Positions 52,001 through 60,914 of a stretch of 64,000 nucleotides of DNA are shown here, piece after piece; position 1 is the first letter of the stretch; every line of letters begins with the position of its first letter. The translations under genes and the position numbers were made by a program. Origin of the DNA: Xiphydria camelus. Its lineage: Eukaryota; Arthropoda; Insecta; Hymenoptera; Xiphydriidae. Below the pieces are notes generated by a model. The model had not been told where the DNA came from. It searched no databases and was given only the letters and a program-made list of their open reading frames with translations. Location: assembly GCA_963678675.1 (NCBI GenBank), contig OY783196.1, positions 23,414,827-23,478,826 of the forward strand, read 5' to 3'.

Positions 52001-53813
52001 GGTTATATTGTCAATATGTTAGGTCCTTATTTGGCAAATGTCAATGATGCAGATTCTGCGTGATATTTTTAATTCTTCAATGGAATTGAGAAACTTGCTT
52101 CGTAGAGGCGATAAATTGGTCCTTGATAGAGACTTTCGGGATGTTATAGAATATTTAGAACAGCAAGGGGTTTTGAAGTACACATGCCTGCATTAAAAGG
52201 AAAACGTGCTCAATTGTCGTGTGAAGAATCGAATTACTCTCGATATGTCACTAAAGTTCGGTGACCAGTAGAAGCTATAGGTACATGAGATTATGAAACA
52301 AAAGTTCAAACTTTTAGATAAAAAACTTGACAATAAAATACTTCCAAAACCTAGTTTAATTTGCAAGACGGCTTGTTTCTTACATAGAAAATTTGGTAAA
52401 CGTCTAAATAGCGACGTTCAATTATCCGAAGAAATCCTGAAGTACATTATATGAAATTAAGACGTAATTGAAACGATAGTCTTAGTACTTATTGAAGTCG
52501 AGAAATATGGTTGTAAACCAGTCCACACAAACAAAATATTCAACCCACAATAAATCACGAAAGCGATGAAGATTAAAACGAAGTTTCTGTGTTAGAGAAG
52601 TTCATGATATAATACCTTTAATTTGATTTATTTTCAATGTATATGTACATATATTACACATGTAGTAAATTTTATACTCATTAGTAATAAGTAATTGTAA
52701 ATAAATACTATTATATTTGTAAAATAAAAATTCGAATTAATAGATGTACAACTATGTTTCCGCCATTTTCCGCTATCTATTACGTTAGGAAAACGGCGGA
52801 GGCAAAGTTGTTTCATTTTCATTAATTTATTTCGACTTGTTCTACCACACCGATCATCTTGTAACAATTATATGTCATAGTTTAATCATGCTTGAATCTG
52901 TATAAGAAAAACGGTGGGGGTGTTATTTTTAATATGCAAAATAAAAATTATTGAAAAATTCAAACTTGTTGTTTTACTTTATTTATGGGCGAAACAATCA
53001 AGTATTTGTTTATAATATAGCTACATGATGGTGCGTATATTTTGTTGTGCGAAATCGGTCGAGTAGTTCTCGAGATAAAAAATATTTTTTTTTTTTTGTT
53101 TTTTGACGATAGCTTTTGATTAAATCAATATTTTGATCTGAAAATTTACTGAGACACAAAACATAAAATACCACCACACACAAACACAAAACACACCAGG
53201 ATGGGACAAAAAATTCGAGCGGGGCATGTTTTCATATGCTTATCTGGCACCCTTTGAATTCATGGCATTATACATGCAGGTGTGTGCCAAGCGTATATTT
53301 AAACGGGCCATAAATAGAGCATGGATCAAACAAATAACACAGAGTTATCATATTCTGTTAATTTAATTATTTATCTCCTAAATTAACAACTTAAATTATT
53401 TCATTGAAGTTTACTTTAGAAAATAATTACGAAATATGGCGAAATAAAAATTACTATAGTATTTATTTAAGATAAAATGCGCGTGAACTTCCTGGACGAA
53501 TCGATGTGTACAAGAATTGGTATACGTCACTGAATATTTACGCGAGTAAAATGTCATTCGGCTACGTATCTTTCGTTTATCTGTGATATAGCCATTTAAA
53601 AGATGCGGCTTATATGCCGGTTCCAGTCCCATTTGATATAATATCGTTTAAAATTCTCTGCTACCACACGATTTTTATTCGGCTAGATATAGTTCATGAG
53701 AAACATATTTATCTTAGAATGATTATAATCGTACTTACCAGACCCTGCCAGGTGCCGAATCCAAGAACAGGACATTTCTGACCATTGCTGAGAGTGACTG
53801 TTGAAGCAGCCAT
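49081..53813 (-). CDS. Aldo-keto reductase F, 317 aa
   Basis: Six exons in transcript order: 53739-53813, 50454-50621, 50172-50288, 49493-49891, 49205-49356 and 49081-49123, all phases consistent. The start gives [20 protein letters not shown]. Tetrad: Asp47 and Tyr52 (DCAHKY), Lys81 (IVTKLW), His114 (LIHWP). The NADPH safety-belt loop reads GAPGGPWAKPEVAM: three residues (Gly-Asp-Pro in G) are missing through an in-frame 9-bp loss. The cofactor motif is [10 protein letters not shown] and the C-terminus YYPFHLEY. There is no intron after MNQ, unlike B to E. Intron 1 is 3.1 kb because of a 2.3-kb foldback transposon. Tandem sister of AKR G. Confidence 0.93.
50861..53149. mobile_element. 2.3-kb foldback transposon in AKR F intron 1
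   Basis: Inverted arms of roughly 650-800 bp face each other. Left-arm landmarks are TCAAAATATTGATTTA (50871) and ACTACTCGACCGATTTCGCA (50944); their inverses lie near 53137 and 53055. Further pairs match GTTTGAATTTTTCAATC and the TTCCGCCGTTTT hairpins at about 51296 and 52785. The centre (51.8-52.35 kb) has decayed transposase. Outer ends are imprecise. AKR G's intron 1 lacks it. Confidence 0.8.
51815..52312 (+). pseudogene. Decayed DDE-type transposase fragment
   Basis: The frame from 51815 reads CTTNGYIVNMLGPYLANVND, then shifts and continues LLRRGDKLVLDRDFRDVIEY, shifts again at MPALKGKRAQLSCEESNYS and meets stops (VTKVR, stop, PVEAI). The order NGYI-GPY-N-D, then GD-VLDR-FRDV, then PALKG is that of the DDE endonuclease domain of insect DNA transposons of the DDE_Tnp_4 type, as I remember it. 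At least two frameshifts and several stops make it non-functional. Confidence 0.6.
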
Positions 53814-54389
53814 ATTATTAATAAAGGATTATTGACGTTTAAGTGGATATATGTATAGGAATGGGTGTAGCACGAGATTGCACGTGACGGTTACTGCCAG
53901 TGCCAGAAAACTAAAAACTGGAGGCCCACTCGGATAACAACACGTCCCCTACCACCTTTTGCAACGCTTCTCTCCCACCACATTCTCAACGCCTCAAATT
54001 TCAAGGGTCTTTCAAACGCCTCTATTCGTTACTCAATTTTGCAGGAGAAGGGATACCACTACTGACCGCATGTGTTATCAATCACTTTAGTAAACAACAG
54101 TTTTCAATAGCTTTTTTGGTAATAATATATTTCACTGAGAAGTTTTAATTCTTTTTGGAAAAAATTGTACAAATATATGACGTACAGAGTCAAAGGATAA
54201 GCCAACAAGCAAACAATTATCTTAAAGATATTTAACCTGAAAATAATTGGATACTAATGACCAATCGTATTATACGTCAATCATATCACTTTTTTTACAT
54301 TTATTTATTTGAGATAATCTTTCTGACCTATACGTACAAAAATAGTATTTAGTTAATCGTAACATAAGATGGAAAAAATGTAAAGCCTT

Positions 54390-54818
54390 TGATGTGTGAT
54401 AGTAAAATTCCATAGTTTAGTCTCGTAATCCACTTCGTATCTTCAGTATCTTTCATACCGAATGCCGGCCATTATCTCTTCCTGTTAAATAGGTATTATT
54501 GCCAGACCCATCCTCGACTCCTGCTCAATCTTTACCCTGCCTCAAACTTTACCCGTAAATAGTGTCCCCTCCAATACTCCGATAGCTTATCAGATCCAGC
54601 TTTAAATAGTCCCTTCTCTCCAAAAAGATCAGAACTTGCGTTAGAATAAAGAAGACCAGATCCGCTGTTAAAACTTCTCAACAATCCTCGTGCACTATTG
54701 TCCGCCTGCCTTGAAAACGGTTCTTTATTAAACGTGATTGTATTTCATGAGCAATAAGACTCGGAATAAACCATTCTGGTCACCAAAGACATTCGCATTT
54801 GTCAACGGGAACCCAACA
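54390..54818. mobile_element. Solo LTR, 429 bp, target duplication CCTT
   Basis: It begins TGATGTGTGATAG and ends GGGAACCCAACA, so has the TG...CA ends of an LTR. CCTT lies on both sides. The F block at about 48890 reads AAAGCCTTTAACAACC, the intact empty site. An AATAAA lies inside at about 54650. No primer-binding site or internal coding region adjoins it, so it is the solo remnant left by recombination of an LTR retrotransposon. Confidence 0.8.
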
Positions 54819-55012
54819 CCTTTAACAACCATTGCCTACCACCACAATAAAAGGACAACCTTAGTATTTCTATTTTACCTTATTTACTCCTATGTAGAAA
54901 CGGAAATAGGTATAGGTAATTAATACAGTAGAGAAGTGCAACAGATACTTTATATAAAAATCGATTTCTTTACATACATGATACATCTTCTAATTATTGA
55001 TGATCTCTTCCT

Positions 55013-58000
55013 TTAGTATTCCAGATGGAAAGGATAGTACTTATGGGTTTTGAATCTACAAAGGGAAGAAAAATGAATTAATTTAAAAGTATTTCAAGCA
55101 TGTTAGATAACTAAAAGATGTAGTACTAACTCATTGGCCACGAGATTGCGTCCATCTTTGCAATTGAATTTCTTCATCACTGCAATTTCCTCAGGTGTCA
55201 ACTTAAAATCAAAAATGTTAATGTTATCCTGTATGCGTTGCTTAGAGCTTGACTTTGGAATTGGAATCGTTCCAATATGAACCTAGAAGAAAATATTTGC
55301 ATTCGAAAATTAAAAGGCCAATTTGATATAAAATGTGGCATCAGAACCACTTTCGAATATCATCTGTCGCGACGTCGCGTTAAAAGCGTTAGTTCGTTGG
55401 ATGAAATTTGTTATTTTCACTTACCAGATATCTCAGTATGACCTGCGCCGGTTTCTTTCCATATTTTTTTGCGATCGCTATAATTTCTGGTTCGTCCATC
55501 GCCACTTTAGGATCACCAGGCTTGGCCCAAGGGCCACTTGGCGCTCCGAAAGGGCTGTATGCAGTGACAGCGATTCCACGCTTTGCACAAAATGCTGTCA
55601 GTTTATTCTGATTAAAATACGGATGGACTTCGACTTGATTCATGACTGGCTTGATTTTGGCAACAGACAGAATGCGATCGATTTGCTCGGAATTGAAGTT
55701 GCTGAGACCGATGCTTTTGGTCAAGCCCAATCGAACGCATTCTTCCATCCCGCGCCATGTTTCCAAGTAGTCTGTATCCTTTCCCGAAGGATTACCATGT
55801 TCATCAACTGGCCAAGTATCTTCTGCATCTTCCTAAAGAAAAATTAGAATAAGAAAAATATATTGTTTAGAATCTTCATAGTAGAATTGAACCATTAGGA
55901 TTGCGAATGGACAAACTAAGTTTTTAATCTATACTATAATAACGGTTACGTTATCACCTATAAATCTTTGGCCAAAATTTGTAAAAGATTTTTTTGAAAG
56001 ATTATCCTACGATTGACAAAAAATTTCATATAATAAATGGAATTGGACGTATTAACAGTGCAAGTGTACCAGTATCTCTTGGAAAATCGAAATATAACTT
56101 TTTATATTTAAAAAGGAAAGGACTTACTCCGCACGCAAAGGGCCAATGGATCAAGTACAGATCGATATAGTCAAGTCCGAAATTTTTCAAGGACTCTTTG
56201 CAACTGGGTACTACCAATGCTTCTCTGTGTTGGGTATTCCAGAGCTGCAAGATACGTCGTGCTTATCATATTTTGCAATCATTTTTATCCTAACATACGA
56301 GGAAAACGCTCCTTTCTATATCGCATCTTTGATTTAAAGTAATATTATCGAGGCGCTTTGAAAATAATCCAGCCAGATATAATAATTTGCCATTTGTTGG
56401 TGACAGTTGGATACCTTGGTGACGATGAAGAGATCCTCTCGCTTCAACACACCTTCGGCAATCTTCTTACGAATAGCTCTTCCAATCTCTTTCTCATTCC
56501 CATAAATATAAGCACAATCGATGTGCCGGAACCCGGCATCGATTGCATCCTTAATAGCTTGTTCAACGACCGATGGATCATCCTGCACAGAAATTATTGA
56601 AATCACGTTCAAAAAGGTAGCTGTCAACTTTATCTATTAGGTGTACAACTTTGCTTCCACCGTTTTTCCTAATTGCCATCTACAGGAAAACGGCGGAAAA
56701 AAAGTTGTAAACCTAATACAAGAGTATCCGGCAATCGATGGTGTAAAATTGCCCCTGCATACAGTCTACCCATCTTACTGGGATTTGAGGGTCAAAACGC
56801 AGGACCTCGGAACTGACGAAAAGGAAATTTTACAGGAGAGACTAAAAATTATGACTGTAATTCTAAAAGTGACTTAAAAAATGTTTTCGGTGATAAAGTA
56901 GCTCAAAGCAATTAAGAGAGAAAAGAGGAAATAATTTTAAAAACTACATAACATTTTTTTTCAAAAATTGAGCGGTATTTCATGTTTTATTTCATGTTGT
57001 TGGTTATCTACAAGGTTCTGCGTTTTGACCCTGAAATGTATAGGAATTTGAATTCATGGCATTATACAGGTTCCAAGCAAAGGAGCCATAAATACATAAG
57101 CAGGGATCAAACAAATAACAGAGTTATCGTAGTTTGTTAATTTAATTATTTATCCTAAATTAACAACTTAAATTATTTCATTGAAGTCTACTTTAAAAAA
57201 TAAATTACGAAAAATTATAATAGCGAAATAAAAATTACTATAGTATTTATTTAAGGTATATAGTTGTACCGCTATAGCACTTCTCGAGCAATTTTTAAAA
57301 AATATCAAATTTTAGATTATAAAAAAACTGATAACTTTTCCTTATGAATGAAATCATTCTGACGTTTAGAAATAGATACCTATTTGGTTTTTATTTCTCC
57401 ATTTAAATCGATGAGACAGGGCTATATGTGTAGAGCTTCCTGAGTCGCGCGGCGTAGTACGGCCCTGTCTCATTGGTTGCAATGGAAAAATAAAAACCGA
57501 ATATATCTCTATTTCTAAATGTTAGAATGATTTCATTCATAAGGAAGTTATCAGTTTTTTTATAATCTAAAATCTGACAAAATTTGTTAAAAATTGCTCG
57601 AAAAGTGCTATAGCGGTCCAACTACCTTAAGATAAAATGTGCGTGAACTTCCTGGACGAATCGATGCGTACAAGAATGAGGAACTTGCATGAAATTTCTC
57701 TTTCTTTGAAAACTTTACTGAATGAAGCTATCGTATTACAAAAACCAGGGAGCACTGTATTTTTTAATAATATGTAACTATATTAGAGAAAAAGAATTAA
57801 TTAATCGTGCCTTAAACGCCTAAACCACGCCCCGACCTAGAACGCAGTATGATTGGCAGAGAGCGCTTTTACTGTTGCGTGACGTCACATATTGCTCCTC
57901 GCTGTTTGCGCGGCTCTTTCAAACGCTACATTTTTAACTCAAATTTGTGAAGGTATCCGATACGTTAACACCATAAGTTTATATACCGTTGAAATTGTAA

Positions 58001-59814
58001 TTTTTTACTCTATTTTTTAAGCCAATAAAAAGAAATCATGCAAGCGCGAGTAAAATGTCATTCGGCTACGTATTTTTCGTTTATCTGTAGTATAGCCATT
58101 AAAAAAATGCGGCTTATATGTATGCTGGTTCCAGCCCCATTCGATGTAATGTTTAAAATTCTCTGCTACCACACGATTTTTATGCAGGCCGACATACCAA
58201 GCCCACTAGTTTCTCCTGCGGGGCAGCGGTGAGACGAGGTAATGTCAAAACGCTAGAAGGGGGTGGAGCTACTCGAGGTTAGCGATGTTGCCAAATGCAT
58301 GCAGTGTGGACACGGTCCGGTCTTACGCCGGCCTCAGTGGCGAGAGCATGGCTCGCTCCCGTTTAGACCGGGATACCGCGTCGCGCGCGCGTTCCAAGTG
58401 TCTCCGGGATTGGCGTACGTCATGTCACCAATGCTTCGATAGAGCAACGGTTAAGTTGCCGGGCTGGGGGTCTCGATGTCGCGGGTTCAATTCTTGTTGG
58501 GATTTTTTTTTTATTAACTTTTTTTATTCGATTACAACCTTTTCTTGTTATAGAAAGTGGTTTACATTATCGAATAAAATAAGAGTTTCAATTTTTTTCA
58601 TAGTTTTACGTTATTTTCTTCCTCGTTGAGGTGAACCAATATTATTAGAAAGAACAGTTGGAAGCATCGTTGCATTTTTTTATTCTTACATTTCGTCATG
58701 GGAATTTTTGGCTGCCGAAGATTTTATACACGATTTTGGATAATAATTGTCGAAAAAACATTTGAAGCACACCGTATTTTGACACCATGAACATTTGACG
58801 AATGGAACTTTGCCACACGCACATTTACACTTTAAAAGCGTTATGGGAAAGCAAATTTCATTGACATTTTCGAAAAACGGCCTGGTTGGCAATAATATTG
58901 GTTCACCTCAACGAGGAAGAAAAAATAACGTAAAACTATAAAAACAATTGAAACTTTTATTTTATTCGATAATGTAAACCACTTTCTATAACAAGAAGGG
59001 ATTGTATAATCGAATGAAAAAAGTTAATAAAAAAAAAACCCGACAAGACTTGAACCCGCGACATCGAGACTCCCAGCCCGGCAACTTAACCGTTGCGCTA
59101 TCGAAGCATTGGTAACATTATGCACGCCAATCCCGAAGACACTTGGAACGCGCGCGCGGCGCTATTCCAAGAAGTTTTCAAGACAAAATCGATTTGACAT
59201 CTGCCGGGGTCCCCTTGTGAGATACGCCCTTACGTGATAAGACCGACGATATTCTGCTATTCGTGGCGGAGACAAATCTGACAACCCCGCAGTCCGTACG
59301 TAGTGAAGACGCTAGATGGAAGCATTACTCGGCTGATAAAAGTAGACGAGTAATAGGTTTGAAATAAAGGTTTTCTGCAATGGGCTTTCAGAAATCTTTC
59401 GTGCAAAAGGTGGTAGTACCTTGTACAAGGTTTATTTTAGGGTCCCATAGAAGAATTCATTTCAATACTTTGATTGTTTCCGCGTTTACAACTTGCAAAA
59501 TATAGGTATATTTGTGAGGTCGCCGATGGATTACAACAAAGAAATTTATTTATTTTTTTCTATAGGGCCCTAGATTTATGTTTTTTAAGTGTGGTGGCGA
59601 AAAGTACAAAAGGTTCTTATGCACCATGTTGGAATTATCGCTTTACAGCCGCGACAACTTTTCGGGCGTTTCCAGACGGGGTGTGTCGGCCTCTTAATGA
59701 GAAACGTATTTATTTTAGAATGATTATAATCGTACTTACAACACCCTGCCAGGTGCCGAATCCAAGAACAGGACATTTCTGACCATTGCTGAGAGCGACT
59801 GTCGGAACAGCCAT
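55013..59814 (-). CDS. Aldo-keto reductase G, 320 aa
   Basis: Six exons in transcript order: 59740-59814, 56415-56582, 56128-56244, 55425-55832, 55131-55282 and 55013-55055, all phases consistent. The start gives [20 protein letters not shown]. Tetrad: Asp47 and Tyr52 (DCAYIY), Lys81 (IVTKLW), His114 (LIHWP). The safety-belt loop [17 protein letters not shown] is full length, unlike F. C-terminus YYPFHLEY. After HWPFA it reads CG where F reads YE. Intron 1 is 3.2 kb and packed with elements that F lacks. The start codon lies 204 bp from that of TRAPPC1 on the opposite strand. Confidence 0.93.
56637..56716. repeat. 80-bp mini-MITE with TA target duplication
   Basis: TTAGGTGTACAACTTTGC at the left pairs with the AAGTTGTAAACCTAA end. 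TA flanks both sides, and AKR F reads ATCTACAAGAG at the empty site. The TTTGCTTCC-CCGTTTTTC core matches hairpins inside the 2.3-kb foldback of AKR F. Confidence 0.85.
56788..57032. repeat. 245-bp element with short inverted ends
   Basis: AGGGTCAAAACGCAGGACCT at the left is nearly inverted by AGGTTCTGCGTTTTGACCCT at the right. A related right end, with TTTTG repeated, appears at about 59850-59890. Non-coding. Confidence 0.7.
57255..57626. repeat. 372-bp foldback MITE with TTAA target duplication
   Basis: TTAA at 57251-57254 and 57627-57630 flank GGTA...TACC ends and arms of about 160 bp. The F block (about 53460) reads TATTTATTTAAGATAAAATG, the exact empty site. TTAA targets are typical of piggyBac-like and Kolobok-like transposases. 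No coding content. Confidence 0.9.
57684..58042. repeat. ~360-bp insertion in AKR G intron 1
   Basis: Absent from the F block, where CAAGAATTGG continues into GCGAGTAAAATGTCATTCGG. The ends CTTGCATGAAATTTC and GAAATCATGCAAG are imperfectly inverted. Boundaries are approximate. Confidence 0.65.
58186..59692. mobile_element. 1.5-kb insertion with nested tRNA-like foldback
   Basis: Absent from the F block. The ends AGGCCGACATACC and GGTGTGTCGGCCT are inverted repeats. Nested within is a foldback at about 58380-59165 whose 260-bp arms each carry a tRNA-like sequence: the A-box-like stretch ATAGAGCAACGGTTAAG and the B-box-like GCGGGTTCAATTC (58440-58500), repeated inverted at about 59040-59110. 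The centre (58686-58892, minus) encodes a Cys-rich tail with a CxCxC...CxxC...CxxC pattern, like the end of some transposases. Confidence 0.7.
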
Positions 59815-60018
59815 ATTAGTAAAGGATTATTGACGTTTTATGTATGTAGGTCGTTGGTTATTACTACGAAGTTCTGCGTTTTGTTTTGACCATCGATATG
59901 CCGATAAGTTAGAGTAAGGACTATCAAAGTGGAGCTTCTCTTACTAGAGGGTGCTGGAAACACGAAGAGTGGATAATGAAGAACTCAAGAAACTGTCATA
60001 TGTAAAGAATAGCCAAAA
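59815..60018. promoter_or_regulatory. Likely shared promoter of AKR G and TRAPPC1
   Basis: Only 204 bp separate the AKR G start codon (minus) from the TRAPPC1 start codon (plus), so both 5' UTRs and core promoters must lie here unless a 5' UTR exon is further out. The first ~30 bp are shared with the F block; the rest is unique apart from a piece related to the 57.0-kb repeat end. No TATA box is clear. Confidence 0.5.
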
Positions 60019-60900
60019 ATGACAGTTCACAATTTATACATATTCTCAAGAAACGGATTATTGTTATATTATGCGGAGTGGAATAGGCTTAACAAATCAG
60101 GGATTACGAAAGAAGAGGTATCGTTGACATAAATAATACTAATTGAAATGTAAATATGTTAGAGTGGTAGTATTTATAACCTGTTATTCTGGAGTTGTGA
60201 ACTGTACCTATACAGTTATTTGAAAAGCTATAGTTTTTTTCTTTCAAGCTTTTGTTATAGCACGCAACTATGCATTCTTCGATTTTTTAATCACCTTGAT
60301 TTCTTGGTTACTTGATAAGTATTTACTCCATTTTTTATTCTAGGAGGCTAAGTTGATGTATGGAATGCTATTTTCCATCAAGTCGTTTGTAAATAAAATA
60401 TCTCCATTGGATCTGAAAGAAGGATTTCTGTATTACAAAACAAGCAAATACACGTTGCATTATTTTGAGACACCATCTGGGTTAAAGTTTGTTCTAAATA
60501 CAGACAATGCCTCCCAAAATGTAAGGGAATTATTACAGCAATTATATAGCCAGGTCAGTGACTATATTTTTATCATAACAAGGGTAAATGTTTAGAGACT
60601 TTCTACAATTTGAGATGAAACTAGAAATTATTATAAGATGCATTATACTTGCATAAAAAGTATCGATAACAAATTATAAAGTTCAGAGACAGACAAGATT
60701 AGCGAAATTTGAATTAAAGCCACTGATTGTTGAATACCTCCTCAAGCCACTTTTTAACTCGTTTGTTACAGGTGTACATAGAATATATTGTAAAAAATCC
60801 CATTTGCCAATTAAACGAGCCCATCCAGAGTGAATTATTCAAGATGAAAGTTGATGAATTAATTAAGAAATCTCCAATATATTTAAGTAGATCACTATAA
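60019..60900 (+). CDS. TRAPPC1: TRAPPC1 (Bet5), TRAPP complex subunit, 145 aa
   Basis: Core subunit of the TRAPP complexes, which activate Rab1/Ypt1 and tether ER-to-Golgi vesicles. Three exons, 60019-60117, 60344-60553 and 60772-60900, join in phase 0 with GT-AG introns. The total is 145 aa, the same length as the human protein. The start [13 protein letters not shown] is the conserved first beta strand of the longin-like fold. Exon 2 carries [15 protein letters not shown] and [10 protein letters not shown], strongly family-like; exon 3 has [10 protein letters not shown] and ends SPIYLSRSL. The ATG at 60019 is the first in frame and matches the family N-terminus. Confidence 0.97.
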
Positions 60901-60908
60901 TTGTAAGA

Positions 60909-60914
60909 AATAAA
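60909..60914 (+). terminator. Polyadenylation signal of TRAPPC1
   Basis: AATAAA nine bases after the stop codon; unusually close, so a later site may also be used. Confidence 0.55.

Larger units (their letters stand above)
48313..53841. repeat. Segmental duplication, copy 1 (AKR F block)
   Basis: This block and 54061-59845 are a direct tandem duplication. Both start at GACCGCATGTGTTATCAATC and end at AAAGGATTATTGACGTTT just upstream of the AKR start codon. Exons, introns and 3' flanks align throughout; length differences come from mobile elements inserted in only one copy. Confidence 0.9.
54061..59845. repeat. Segmental duplication, copy 2 (AKR G block)
   Basis: Direct tandem partner of 48313-53841. 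It carries elements absent from copy 1 (54390, 56637, 56788, 57255, 57684 and 58186) and lacks two that copy 1 has (48466 and 50861). Confidence 0.9.

Noticed and set aside
58285..58629. A 114-codon plus-strand frame ([11 protein letters not shown]...).
   Set aside because: It runs through the tRNA-like arm and element DNA absent from the F block; not a gene.
58435..59110. Two functional tRNA genes.
   Set aside because: The A-box-like and B-box-like motifs are present, but no proper acceptor stem can be drawn, and the copies sit in inverted repeats; tRNA-derived repeat sequence is more likely.
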